Source: Kordiimonas sp. (GTDB lineage: Bacteria > Pseudomonadota > Alphaproteobacteria > Sphingomonadales > Emcibacteraceae). Taken from it: a DNA stretch of 64,000 nt. Below, piece by piece: positions 1 to 8,485 of the stretch. The stretch is from NCBI GenBank assembly GCA_002700365.1, contig PADB01000010.1, forward strand, positions 62,001 to 126,000. The letters run 5' to 3'. Within the stretch, counting starts at the first letter, position 1, and each line of letters begins with the position of its first letter. The translations under genes and the position numbers were made by a program. Below the pieces are notes generated by a model. It was given only the letters and a program-made list of their open reading frames with translations. It ran no database searches and was not told the DNA's origin.

Positions 1-1
1 G

Positions 2-892
2 AAAATCACCGCCGAAGATGAAGAACATATGGATGCAGAAACATTGGAAATTGCCCGAAAAATGGGCCTTCCTGAATCAAATCTACTGTATTTTCTGGAA
101 AAACAAAGCCCCCGATTAGAAGGCTGGCAACGCGAAATACTCAGAATAGTACGCAATATCGCACAGTACTTTTATCCCCAAAAGCAAACAAAAGTCATGA
201 ATGAAGGCTGCGCCTGCTTTGTCCATTATTACATTATGAATAGGCTTTATGATAAAGGGTTGATCGATGACGGCATTATGCTGGAATTTATTGATTATCA
301 TACCCGCGTCGTCTCGCAGCCCGGATTTGACCAGCCGGGTTTCAGCGGCATAAACCCCTATGCCTTGGGCTTTGCCATAATGCAGGACATACAACGCATT
401 TGTGAAAATCCAACAGATGAAGACCGCGAATGGTTTCCTGACATTGCAGGATCAAACAAAGCCATGGATATATTGAAGGATGCCTGGGCCAATTACCGTG
501 ACGAAAGTTTTATTTTGCAGTTCCTCAGCCCCAAAGTCATGCGGGACTTCCGCCTGTTTGAAATTACCGACAATTCAAAGCATCCCTATCTGGAGGTCAA
601 TGCCATCCATAACAAACGAGGCTACAAAAATATTCGCACGGCGTTAGCAGGCCAATATGCAATCGGCAATATTGATTTAGATATTCAAGTCACCCATGTT
701 GATCTAAACGGTGACCGCACCCTGACATTAACCCACACCCGCCACAATAATATCCCCATTGCAAAGGGGGAAGCCTATATGGTTCTAGAACATATCAAGG
801 GGCTGTGGGGCTATGATGTCCGGCTCCTTAGCATTGACCCCACCGATGATGAAATAAAACAGGAACTCACCACCTTCGACGGTGATAGTTAA
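2..892 (+). CDS. SpoVR family protein, C-terminal part (5' end outside window)
   Basis: The reading frame is open from base 2, so the true start lies upstream and only about 296 residues are seen; full SpoVR/YcgB proteins are about 500 residues. The visible part matches the conserved core: a stretch with VMNEGCACFVHYYIMN, then LIDDGIMLEFIDYHTRVV, then a GINPYALGFAIMQDIQR block, and a C-terminal domain rich in beta strands. SpoVR proteins occur in spore formers and in many non-sporulating bacteria, where they usually accompany the kinase PrkA/YeaG and YeaH in a stress response. Those partners would be upstream and are not in the window. The biochemical role is not established. Family assignment is firm; function is not. 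Confidence 0.9.
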   Translation, partial: KITAEDEEHMDAETLEIARKMGLPESNLLYFLEKQSPRLEGWQREILRIVRNIAQYFYPQKQTKVMNEGCACFVHYYIMNRLYDKGLIDDGIMLEFIDYHTRVVSQPGFDQPGFSGINPYALGFAIMQDIQRICENPTDEDREWFPDIAGSNKAMDILKDAWANYRDESFILQFLSPKVMRDFRLFEITDNSKHPYLEVNAIHNKRGYKNIRTALAGQYAIGNIDLDIQVTHVDLNGDRTLTLTHTRHNNIPIAKGEAYMVLEHIKGLWGYDVRLLSIDPTDDEIKQELTTFDGDS

Positions 893-996
893 TCAAAACG
901 TTATTATCCATATATCGATGATGTTAGAGGCTGGAAAAAAATCCTCTCTCTCCTTACACTCTATCAAGTATTTTTATTGTTAGGATCAATGCACAT

Positions 997-2109
997 ATGT
1001 CATTTCAACCCCCACAGCGCGTCCTGATGGGCCCTGGCCCCGCCGATGTCCCCAATCGCATACTTCACGCCTTAGCCAAACCCACAATAGGCCATTTAGA
1101 CCCCGCTTTTGGCGTACTCATGGAGGAAATAAAACAACTGCTCCGCTATGGGTTCCAGACCAAAAATGACCTTACTATTCCTCTCTCCGCACCCGGTTCT
1201 GCGGGCATGGAATGCTGTTTTGTCAATTTGGTTGAACCCGGCGATACCGTCATCGTGTGCCAAAATGGCGCTTTTGGCGCCCGCATGCGCGAAAACGTTG
1301 AACGGTGCGGGGCGACGCCCGTCATGGTGATGGATGACTGGGGGGCGGCCATAAACCCTCAAAAACTGGAAGATGCCCTGAAATCTCACCCAGAAGCCAA
1401 AGCCGTCGCCCTCGTACAGGCAGAAACGTCCACAGGGGTTCTGAGTGACGTTGAAACATTATGTGCCTTGGCTCACGCACATGATTGCCTGACGATCGTT
1501 GATGCGGTGACATCACTGGGTGGCTCAGAACTCCGCGTTGATGACTGGAAAATTGATGCGGTCTACAGTGGCACACAGAAGTGCCTTTCCTGCCCGCCCG
1601 GCCTATCCCCCGTGAGCTTCAGCCCCCGTGCTGTCGATGTTATTTCACGACGAAAAACCAAAGTCCAAAGCTGGTTCCTCGACCTTAATCTGGTGATGGA
1701 CTATTGGACCAGTGACGGGCCGCGTACATATCACCATACCGCCCCGATAAATGCACTATATGGCCTTCATGAAGCCCTGTTAATCCTTCAGGAAGAGGGG
1801 CTTGAGAATGCATGGCAGCGACACCAGACAGGACATGAAAAACTATGTCAGGGGTTAAATGATATTGGCCTTGAGTTACTGGTTAAACCAGAAGATCGCC
1901 TGCCCCAATTAAACAGCGTGCTAGTTCCATCCCATATCACTGATGAAGCGGCCTTGCGCCGCCGTCTGTTAGACCAGTTTAATTTGGAAATAGGCGCCGG
2001 GTTAGGTGAACTGGCAGGTAAAGTCTGGCGTATTGGCCTGATGGGACATAGCTGCCGGAATGAGAATATCCAAACCTGCATTCAGGCACTGAAAACTGTG
2101 TTAAATTAG
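997..2109 (+). CDS. Class V aminotransferase, alanine/serine-glyoxylate type
   Basis: A 370-residue PLP enzyme of the AGXT/SPT group that transfers an amino group from alanine or serine to glyoxylate. The N-terminal MGPGPADVPNRI segment, the SAPGSAGMECC loop, the IVDAVTSLGGSEL strand holding the PLP-contacting Asp, and SGTQKCLSCPPG with the Schiff-base lysine (about K195) are all visible. The length is normal for the family. ATG 997 is preceded by a weak TAGGAT ribosome site. It stands alone between SpoVR and a methyltransferase, so context does not decide between alanine-glyoxylate, serine-glyoxylate and serine-pyruvate activity. Family is very likely; substrate is open. Confidence 0.88.
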   Translation: MSFQPPQRVLMGPGPADVPNRILHALAKPTIGHLDPAFGVLMEEIKQLLRYGFQTKNDLTIPLSAPGSAGMECCFVNLVEPGDTVIVCQNGAFGARMRENVERCGATPVMVMDDWGAAINPQKLEDALKSHPEAKAVALVQAETSTGVLSDVETLCALAHAHDCLTIVDAVTSLGGSELRVDDWKIDAVYSGTQKCLSCPPGLSPVSFSPRAVDVISRRKTKVQSWFLDLNLVMDYWTSDGPRTYHHTAPINALYGLHEALLILQEEGLENAWQRHQTGHEKLCQGLNDIGLELLVKPEDRLPQLNSVLVPSHITDEAALRRRLLDQFNLEIGAGLGELAGKVWRIGLMGHSCRNENIQTCIQALKTVLN

Positions 2110-2133
2110 AAATGTCAATAAAGGGGAGATAAC

Positions 2134-2646
2134 ATGAACGGTCAAAATCAGGGTGATAACCTGCAACGCGGCAAAACAAATAACGAAGGCCAGGACCATG
2201 CCAATGTCGTCGTGCTCCCTCCGCTATTATACCTCTTTTCATTTGGTGTGGGCATCGCAGCAGAATTTATCTGGCCGGTTCATTTATGGGACTGGTCTTA
2301 TAACAACCTTCTCGGCGGGGGCCTCATCGTTATCAGCCTAATGGTAATCTTCCTCGCCATGCGCCCCTTTCGTAAAGGTGGACAGGATCCAAACCCCAAT
2401 ACGGCTACGCCGGAACTATATACTGGTGGCATCTTTCGTATGAGCCGCAACCCTATTTATGTTAGCTTTACCGCTATTCTGCTGGGGCTGGCACTCATCA
2501 CCAACAGCCTTTGGGTGGCGATTATGCTGATCCCCACATTAATCATTATGCATTACGGTGTAATCCGCAGAGAAGAAGCCTACCTCACCCGTAAATTCGG
2601 ACAGGACTATCTGGATTACATGTCACGTGTTCGCCGCTGGCTTTAA
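2134..2646 (+). CDS. Isoprenylcysteine carboxyl methyltransferase-like membrane protein
   Basis: 170 residues with four or so hydrophobic segments and the C-terminal signature of the ICMT/PEMT-type membrane methyltransferases: RMSRNPIYVS, followed by a hydrophobic hairpin and RREEAYLTRKFGQDYLDYMSRVRRWL-type ending (RREE...FG..Y..Y...V.RWL). The RNP and REE...FG..Y elements form the SAM and substrate site in this superfamily. It begins 24 bases after the aminotransferase with a strong GGGGAGA ribosome site, so co-transcription is likely. Bacterial members methylate small molecules, lipids or quinone-like substrates; none can be chosen here. Confidence 0.85.
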   Translation: MNGQNQGDNLQRGKTNNEGQDHANVVVLPPLLYLFSFGVGIAAEFIWPVHLWDWSYNNLLGGGLIVISLMVIFLAMRPFRKGGQDPNPNTATPELYTGGIFRMSRNPIYVSFTAILLGLALITNSLWVAIMLIPTLIIMHYGVIRREEAYLTRKFGQDYLDYMSRVRRWL

Positions 2647-2649
2647 AGG

Positions 2650-2916
2650 TTAGTCTTTTTTTCGCTTTACCTTATCCATAAATTTAGACGCGTTCATAAT
2701 CACCCAGACAGGAATGACGATAAAGGCCCCCATCAGGATGTATTCGCCGCTCCATTCCACGAAACCACGCACAGCACTAATGGCCTGATCTAACGTCCGC
2801 GGAATTTGGTTCCAGATATCCGCCGGCGTAATATTAAAAAACGCCATCAGCATACCGACAAACAAAGACGCCAGCACTAATTTCAAAGCTGTAGAAACTT
2901 GTGGTTTCAAAGTCAC
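2650..2916 (-). CDS. Small membrane protein, DUF6460-like
   Basis: 88 residues with two hydrophobic stretches (about residues 10-28 and 58-75) and a basic tail ending KVKRKKD. It resembles the alphaproteobacterial DUF6460 family by the N-terminal LKLVLASLFVGMLMAFFNITP stretch and the TLDQAI..V.GFVEW segment. The start is GTG at 2916 with AAGG just upstream. It is the last of three small envelope genes read in the same direction (YqaE, lipoprotein, this gene) and ends 3 bases from the convergent methyltransferase gene. Function unknown; family assignment from memory. Confidence 0.65.
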   Translation of the reverse strand: MTLKPQVSTALKLVLASLFVGMLMAFFNITPADIWNQIPRTLDQAISAVRGFVEWSGEYILMGAFIVIPVWVIMNASKFMDKVKRKKD

Positions 2917-2938
2917 TTACCTTACTATTATGGTGCGA

Positions 2939-3298
2939 TTAATAAGAGGCAGAGCCTGCCGCTTTTTCCGCATCCAAACGCTCCATGCGTTCAATATCCT
3001 GCTTATCTATTTCATTGCGTAACTGTGCACTTAAGTCCGTCAGCGCATGATGTTGCGACGCCGTGAGCTTTTCTTCATATGTCAATATCGCAAGCTGGTT
3101 TAATGCTGTTTTAATATCACCGCTTTCCGCCAAACTTAAAATATTCTGCACACGGTCTTGTAATGCTTGCGGGGCATTGGCAAAGCTCTGTTCCAAAGTC
3201 AATGTTTGCACATTCACCTTTTCTTCCTCACAGGCCGCCGTCATCAACGCCAAGGCCCCGCAACTTATTATTATAAAAACGAAACGTCGTATTTTCAT
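2939..3298 (-). CDS. Small lipoprotein of unknown function
   Basis: 119 residues. A basic N-terminus and hydrophobic stretch run into LMTAAC, a clear lipobox, so the mature protein should start at Cys23 and be lipid-anchored. The rest is predicted helical and charged (repeated LQDRVQNILSLAESGD, LTDLSAQLRNEI), ending in a short low-complexity tail. A GGAGA ribosome site precedes ATG 3298. It lies between DUF6460 and YqaE genes on the same strand. I recognise no family beyond the lipoprotein signal. Confidence 0.75.
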   Translation of the reverse strand: MKIRRFVFIIISCGALALMTAACEEEKVNVQTLTLEQSFANAPQALQDRVQNILSLAESGDIKTALNQLAILTYEEKLTASQHHALTDLSAQLRNEIDKQDIERMERLDAEKAAGSASY

Positions 3299-3354
3299 TT
3301 TTTCTCCGGCATAAGGACCGAATACAGCAACGTCATGATGAAAAAAGAGGGAGC

Positions 3355-3543
3355 TTAATCCAGCTTCGCTGCCTCTATTTTCTTATCTGTATTATACTGA
3401 CTTAACGAATATACTGCCCAAATGGCCGCAACCGGCCAGCCGATCATTGTGACTTGTAGAATTAGACAAATCACGCCTGCAATCGGACGACTAATCGTAA
3501 AAAATAATAACCACGGCAGCAAAATTGCTATTAGTAATCTCAT
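3355..3543 (-). CDS. YqaE/Pmp3 family membrane protein
   Basis: 62 residues with the two-helix Pmp3/YqaE pattern: a first helix ending in a PIAG motif, then VICLILQVTMIGWPVAAIWAVY and a short charged tail. Members are small inner-membrane proteins often induced by salt, cold or starvation and thought to affect membrane potential. A perfect 16-bp palindrome lies about 60 bp upstream (3602-3617) and may be a regulator site. Confidence 0.85.
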   Translation of the reverse strand: MRLLIAILLPWLLFFTISRPIAGVICLILQVTMIGWPVAAIWAVYSLSQYNTDKKIEAAKLD

Positions 3544-3601
3544 TTCCTATCCCTTCCCACTTAAGGTCTTCATACCTGTACCAGAATGTTTTTCAGATGA
3601 C

Positions 3602-3617
3602 GTAATGACGTCATTAC
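3602..3617. promoter_or_regulatory. Perfect 16-bp palindrome, candidate operator
   Basis: GTAATGACGTCATTAC is an exact inverted repeat with core TGACGTCA. It sits in the 149-bp gap between the TetR gene and the YqaE gene, about 59 bp upstream of the YqaE start. Position and symmetry fit a homodimeric repressor or activator site, possibly for the adjacent TetR protein; this is inference. Confidence 0.45.
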
Positions 3618-3692
3618 AGTAGCTTACGTGTTTAAGGTCATAAACACAATTATCAAAAACCTCGCAGATAGACCTCTCAGTCCCCCTGCAAT

Positions 3693-4307
3693 TTACGACT
3701 GTGCCAATCCTGCCATAAACATCTTCAGAGCCTCCTGATAAATATCATCATGAGATAAGGCCCCTTCGTCACGATACCAATAGCTGATACCGTTTAATGT
3801 CCCAAATAACAATAACGTCACCACTGTCGGTGTACACGTTGACAGTGATCCGTCCGCAACGCCCCGCGCCACAACTTCACGGACACGCAATTCTATTGCC
3901 CGATGCATATTATTACTGCGTTTACGTAATTCCGGGCTATCCATGCGCCCACGAAACCGAATATGACAACGAATAACATCATCCGTCACCAATGGAATAT
4001 AACCGCGGATAAATTCTTTTAATATTTCCAGGCCCGTTTTCTCGGGCTTAACCACCTCATCCAGCAGACCATTAATCAGTTCACTCGCCTTGTCTTCGCA
4101 TTTTACAAGGATGTCTTCTTTATTACGAATGTAATAATAAAGGGTGGGCTTCGTTACATTTTGCGCCTTCGCAATATCATCCAGAGATGTCTTATGATAT
4201 CCGCGCGCATTAAACGCACGTGCGGCTTCCTGCAAGATAGAATCCAGTATGCGCTTCTTACGCTCCGCACGGTTCTCCGGGGTCTTGTCCCACTTATAAC
4301 GGGGCAC
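3693..4307 (-). CDS. TetR/AcrR family transcriptional regulator
   Basis: 204 residues. The N-terminal helix-turn-helix domain (about residues 14-60) has the TetR pattern: ILDSILQEAARAFNARGYHKTS, LDDIAKAQNVTKPTLYYYIRNKEDIL. The rest is the variable helical ligand-binding/dimerisation domain, so the inducer cannot be read. The start is GTG 4307 with a GGAGAG ribosome site. Likely targets are its own promoter, the divergent Na+ symporter at 4647, or the YqaE group downstream. TetR family is certain; regulon is inference. Confidence 0.9.
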   Translation of the reverse strand: MPRYKWDKTPENRAERKKRILDSILQEAARAFNARGYHKTSLDDIAKAQNVTKPTLYYYIRNKEDILVKCEDKASELINGLLDEVVKPEKTGLEILKEFIRGYIPLVTDDVIRCHIRFRGRMDSPELRKRSNNMHRAIELRVREVVARGVADGSLSTCTPTVVTLLLFGTLNGISYWYRDEGALSHDDIYQEALKMFMAGLAQS

Positions 4308-4646
4308 GATAGTCTCTCCACTGGTGATTAACAGTAAAATTCCGCGGCTTGTTCTTTTATCATTATGGGTATAGCGCCGCCGTCCCTATGCGCCACATGT
4401 TACTCATGGGTATACAAAATAGCAAGGGAGCAGTACAAACCCGCGCGCCAAAAACAGCTATCGTCACACTCCCTCTCTCCGCAATACTCACAGCCACCAT
4501 ATTTTTCAAAACCACCTCTCTATTAATCGTCCGCCCGGATACAGTCATCTTGTCTATCATATCTAAACCGTTAAAGGGCTTGGGTCTCAGCTTCTGCCAT
4601 GGCAATATCACCGGCATAAAAAATCTTTTTATTACGGGGCACGTAT
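4308..4646. other. 339-bp intergenic region between TetR and the Na+ symporter
   Basis: Divergent promoter region. I see no RNA gene and no convincing protein. A 9-base direct repeat ATGGGTATA occurs at 4365-4373 and 4406-4414, and a CCGCGG hexamer lies near 4342. These could be regulator contacts, but no clear inverted repeat of TetR-operator size stands out. Confidence 0.4.
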
Positions 4647-6020
4647 ATGCAACTTGCAACTGGACATGAACATTGGTCTTCCCGGCTTGCCTTTCTAATG
4701 GCAACAGTCGGATCGGCTGTCGGGCTGGGAAATATCTGGCGTTTCCCTTATTCCGCCGGCATGAATGGCGGCGGTGCTTATGTGCTAATTTATATCGCTG
4801 CGGTGTTGTTAGTGGCCACCCCTATACTCATCACAGAACTGATGTTAGGGCGGCGCGGGCAAATGTCACCGCCATCTTCAATGGGTAAATTGGCCACAGA
4901 AATTAAAGCCAGCCGCAAATGGAAGGGACTAGGCTATGCTGGTTTGTTTACAGCCCTGTGCATTCTCTCTTTTTATAGCGTCATTGGCGGCTGGGCCCTC
5001 GCATATATCCCGGCATTGGGTAGCGGTGTCTTGGCGGGCGCGCCTGCAGATAAAATTACCGGCGTTTTTACCGATCTGGTCTCAAACCCATGGACGTTAT
5101 TATTTTGGCATAGCCTGTTTATCCTCGTTACTGTCCTGATCTCTCTCAGAGGTATTCGGGGTGGCATAGAAAAGGCCGTTAATATACTGATGCCAATGTT
5201 ATTTCTAATGTTGGTTATTATGGTCGCCTATGCTGCTGCTGCCGGGAATTTTGCCGCGGCCGTAGATTTTCTTTTCACCCCTGATTTTTCAAAAATCACA
5301 GGTGCTGTCGTTCTCGATGCCTTAGGCCAGGCTTTCTTTTCGATCGGGGCAGGCATGGCCATTTTGATGGCTTATGGCTCTTACCTGAATAGAAATGTAC
5401 ATATTCCCCGGGCATCGCTTGTTGTTGCCGGTGCCGATACTCTGGTGGCATTATTAGCCGGATTTGCAATATTCCCGATTGTCTTTGCCAATGGGTTGGC
5501 CCCGAATTCCGGACCTGGCCTGGTCTTTCAAACCTTGCCTCTGGCCTTTGCGCAAATGCCCGGTGGCATTGTCTTTGGAACGTTGTTTTTTATTTTGCTC
5601 TCATCCGCCGCTATTACTTCATCTATTTCTTTATTAGAACCGATTGTACAATGGGTGGATGAAACATTCCCCATTCCCCGTAAAATCGCTGCCATTATCT
5701 CTGGTTTTCTGACCTGGGCCCTTGGGTTAATGACCATATTATCTTTTAATCTGCTTGCGGATTTTCATCCGCTGGGCATGTTTGATCGTTTTGCCAGCAA
5801 AACCTTCTTTGACCTGATAGACGCCTTTACGAATAACCTAATGCTGCCGTTCGGCGCGCTGTTAATGTCGATTTTTGCAGGATGGTTGATGAACAAAACA
5901 ATTACGTCCGAAGAATTAGGCCTGGCCACGAACCAATTATGGTTCAGGTCATGGCGGTTTTTAATTCGTTATGTCGCCCCATTCGTATTATCTATTATCT
6001 TTCTGACGAATATTTTTTAA
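4647..6020 (+). CDS. Sodium:neurotransmitter symporter (NSS/SNF) family transporter
   Basis: 457 residues, 11-12 transmembrane helices. Helix 1 carries the unwound-helix signature VGSAVGLGNIWRFPY followed by NGGGAYVLIY, which in LeuT-type carriers forms the Na+ and substrate site. It should import an amino acid or related amine with sodium; the substrate cannot be told. ATG 4647 follows a GGGGCAC ribosome-site-like sequence. It is transcribed away from the TetR gene, a common arrangement for a locally regulated transporter. Confidence 0.92.
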   Translation: MQLATGHEHWSSRLAFLMATVGSAVGLGNIWRFPYSAGMNGGGAYVLIYIAAVLLVATPILITELMLGRRGQMSPPSSMGKLATEIKASRKWKGLGYAGLFTALCILSFYSVIGGWALAYIPALGSGVLAGAPADKITGVFTDLVSNPWTLLFWHSLFILVTVLISLRGIRGGIEKAVNILMPMLFLMLVIMVAYAAAAGNFAAAVDFLFTPDFSKITGAVVLDALGQAFFSIGAGMAILMAYGSYLNRNVHIPRASLVVAGADTLVALLAGFAIFPIVFANGLAPNSGPGLVFQTLPLAFAQMPGGIVFGTLFFILLSSAAITSSISLLEPIVQWVDETFPIPRKIAAIISGFLTWALGLMTILSFNLLADFHPLGMFDRFASKTFFDLIDAFTNNLMLPFGALLMSIFAGWLMNKTITSEELGLATNQLWFRSWRFLIRYVAPFVLSIIFLTNIF

Positions 6021-6072
6021 CGCCGTCAATCGTAATGCTCACAAATGACGTTGTATAAAGGACAACTCCCTT

Positions 6073-7413
6073 ATGACGGTTAAAGCCGTAATCATCACTG
6101 GACAGGCATCAGAAACCGACAGCACCCAGGCCCGGAACTTATTAATGGCTGGGGGCATGACACTGTTTGCCCGGCAGTTGAAAACATTAAAAGCCATTGG
6201 CATTGAAGAAGTCCATGTCATTACCGATTGGTATATCCCCGATTTCGAAGCCGCAGCAACAACATGCACTGAAGCCCCCAAAGCGATCTTTATTCACCAC
6301 ACGCGCGAAGCGGCAAAAAATCTACAAGATGCGTGCGGCACACACGATCATCTTCTGGTGCTGGAAGAAGGAATGATTGTGGATCAACGCATACTGCACG
6401 CTGTTATGGCGGGACAACATGACACGCACAGGGCCCACCTTGCCTTCCTACCGCGAAATCGCCTGCCCGATCATATTACCGCTTTTGCCACACCATTTAC
6501 GGCACATAACAATCCCGGCTTCTTTGGGGGCATCGCCCTTATCCCTGCGACGATCTTACAAAATTCCTTTTCTGGCTTTGCAGATGCCACATTAATGCAA
6601 CAGATGCTCCAGAATCTGGCGCAACAACCGGAAAACCACATCATTGATATCAGTCAGATCCCGCTTTATGTAAACGAAGAGCATGCTGACATTCCCCTCA
6701 CATGGATGCCACTAACGCGGCGTGAAGACAGGGATAAGGCCACACGCTTACTCCTTGTGCCAACAGATATAATGCCCCGAAGCTGGCCGGAAAAATTGAT
6801 TTACACCCCCATTGAAAATTGGCTTTCTCTGAAATTCTGCCATTTGCCCAGCACACCATCCCTCACTTTCTGGCTGCGTATTATCTTCAGTCTCCTGATT
6901 GTCATCATGCTGGCAGCAGGCCCGGGTGTCATGACCTTGGCAGGAATATTCATAGCAATTATTGTCTCTCTGGGTATCGGGGTTGGGCCGAAGCTGGCGG
7001 CGCTAAAACGCCAATACCACGCCCCTCCCTTGTGGCAAGTTTGGATCGCCCGAATGTGTGAATATGGTTGGTTTCTTGCACTTGGCAGCACACTGGCTCT
7101 GGCTGAAAAACAACCCCTGTTATTTGCGCTGGCTCTTATTGTTGTACTGTTTCAGGCCGCAGATGACCAACAACGTCTGATGTTCCGCGTCCTGTCACAC
7201 CGCCCCCTGCGCCGCGTCAGCAAGACAGACCAACGGCTCCATTCCGTGCTCGCGGAACGGGACACGCTGCTATGGGCAATATTGCCTTTTCTGATTGTGG
7301 AAGAATGGCAAATTGGCCTTATTGTAACGGCGACGTATAGCGTCATATCATTTTTTATTCGGCAGACACGATTAAAGCGCGCCCTGCAGAACAAAAGTCC
7401 TCTCAATACCTAA
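6073..7413 (+). CDS. Degenerate nucleotidyltransferase / CDP-alcohol phosphotransferase fusion (probable pseudoenzyme)
   Basis: 446 residues. Residues 1-230 follow the layout of a MobA/IPCT-like sugar-phosphate nucleotidyltransferase (AVIITG, LMAGGMTLFARQLKTLKAIGI, LLVLEEGMIVDQRILHAVM), and residues 240-446 form a membrane domain with about six hydrophobic helices like the CDP-alcohol phosphotransferase half of bifunctional inositol-phosphate cytidylyltransferase/phosphotransferase enzymes. Both active sites look broken: the glycine/arginine NTP loop reads ITGQASETD, and the D-x2-D-G-x2-A-R motif reads IGVGPKLAA at 302-310, with the two later Asp positions apparently Ala326 and Glu330. AAGGAC precedes ATG 6073. 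Homology to the fused family is my inference from the pattern; the substrate, if any, is unknown. Neighbours give no inositol-lipid pathway. Confidence 0.6.
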   Translation: MTVKAVIITGQASETDSTQARNLLMAGGMTLFARQLKTLKAIGIEEVHVITDWYIPDFEAAATTCTEAPKAIFIHHTREAAKNLQDACGTHDHLLVLEEGMIVDQRILHAVMAGQHDTHRAHLAFLPRNRLPDHITAFATPFTAHNNPGFFGGIALIPATILQNSFSGFADATLMQQMLQNLAQQPENHIIDISQIPLYVNEEHADIPLTWMPLTRREDRDKATRLLLVPTDIMPRSWPEKLIYTPIENWLSLKFCHLPSTPSLTFWLRIIFSLLIVIMLAAGPGVMTLAGIFIAIIVSLGIGVGPKLAALKRQYHAPPLWQVWIARMCEYGWFLALGSTLALAEKQPLLFALALIVVLFQAADDQQRLMFRVLSHRPLRRVSKTDQRLHSVLAERDTLLWAILPFLIVEEWQIGLIVTATYSVISFFIRQTRLKRALQNKSPLNT

Positions 7414-7428
7414 AGACGGAAGACGTTG

Positions 7429-7893
7429 ATGAAATTCAGAAAATATTTATTGATCCTTTTCCTACCAATGCTTACAAGCTGTTCCGAAGATCCGCAAACA
7501 GCAAAGGATAACCTTATGGATGGCATCGCATATATGGAAGAAAACCTGAAACGTGACGGCGTGACACAGACAGAAAGCGGTCTGCAATACGAAGTCATCC
7601 GCGAAGGTGACGGCGCACAACCGGCAGCAACGAGTCAGGTGCGTGTTCATTATAAAGGCAGTCTGATCGACGGCACAGAATTTGACAGTTCCTATTCACG
7701 TGGCACGCCAATTAATTTCGGCCTAAATCAGGTTATTCCCGGCTGGACTGAAGGTTTACAGCTGATGAAAGAAGGGGCCCATTACAAATTTGTGTTACCT
7801 CCACATCTCGCCTACGGTGAACGCGGGGCTGGCGGTATCATTGGGCCGAATGCAACATTAGTTTTCGAGGTCGAACTTCTCGAAGTGAAATAA
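7429..7893 (+). CDS. FKBP-type peptidyl-prolyl isomerase, lipoprotein
   Basis: A prolyl isomerase acting outside the inner membrane. An N-terminal signal ends in MLTSC, a lipobox, and the rest is one FKBP domain: [19 protein letters not shown], then [32 protein letters not shown] and a closing [11 protein letters not shown] strand. ATG 7429 is chosen over the in-frame TTG three bases earlier. It starts 16 bases after the degenerate fused enzyme, so the two may share a transcript. The gene resembles FkpA/FklB-type folding helpers. Confidence 0.92.
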   Translation: MKFRKYLLILFLPMLTSCSEDPQTAKDNLMDGIAYMEENLKRDGVTQTESGLQYEVIREGDGAQPAATSQVRVHYKGSLIDGTEFDSSYSRGTPINFGLNQVIPGWTEGLQLMKEGAHYKFVLPPHLAYGERGAGGIIGPNATLVFEVELLEVK

Positions 7894-7953
7894 CACCACC
7901 CATCAATTGGCCCGTCATAAGGCGGGCTAACAGTAAATTATAAGGGGAAAGCG

Positions 7954-8334
7954 ATGCGCCTATGGATATGTAGCGGGGCAACAATGGCTTTGATGGCCAT
8001 TGTAATGGCCTCTCTCGGGGCGCATACACTTTACCCCTATCTGGATGAAAATGGCGAAAAACTGTTTAACCTCGCCATGTCATTCCAGCTTTGGCACGCA
8101 TTAGCCCTATTGGTATTGGGCCTTCTACATCATATCTGGCCGCAATTAAAATCAGCATTGCACCTTAGCGGAGCGATGTTTTTGCTGGGCATTTTCCTTT
8201 TTTGCGGCAATCTCTATTATACCGCTATTGCAGATTATTCCCCATTGCACAGTCTGCTCCCCGTGGGCGGTATGGCCTTTATATTGGGCTGGCTATCATT
8301 AATTTATGTCAGTATCAAAGCACCGTCTTCTTAA
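7954..8334 (+). CDS. DUF423 family membrane protein
   Basis: 126 residues with four transmembrane helices, N-terminal SGATMALMAIVMASLGAHTL and the central FNLAMSFQLWHALALLVLGL with the conserved Gln-x-x-His-Ala, as in E. coli YgdD. The role of the family is unknown. A GGGGAAAG ribosome site precedes ATG 7954. Confidence 0.88.
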   Translation: MRLWICSGATMALMAIVMASLGAHTLYPYLDENGEKLFNLAMSFQLWHALALLVLGLLHHIWPQLKSALHLSGAMFLLGIFLFCGNLYYTAIADYSPLHSLLPVGGMAFILGWLSLIYVSIKAPSS

Positions 8335-8359
8335 TTCCTAACCATAATGGGTCCGCACC

Positions 8360-8390
8360 AAAACAGCCCCCTTCGGCAAGAAGGGGGCTG
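8360..8390 (-). terminator. Intrinsic terminator, possibly bidirectional
   Basis: An 11-bp perfect stem (CAGCCCCCTTC / GAAGGGGGCTG) with a 5-base loop. On the minus strand it is followed by TTTT, so it should end the lipoprotein transcript at 8486-8959; on the plus strand the T run is poor but it may also stop the DUF423 transcript. Confidence 0.75.
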
Positions 8391-8485
8391 TAATGCGTTT
8401 TGACGATCCCGGGGTGCGTTATGCACAAGATGTGGGGAGGGGGTTATCTATATCCAAAACCGTCAAAACAAGGCGTTCTTATCCT

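Noticed and set aside
4363-4704. Overlapping frames in the TetR-symporter gap on both strands (about 106 and 113 codons)
   Set aside because: Two mutually antisense frames with no ribosome site or family pattern; the region is better read as a promoter region.
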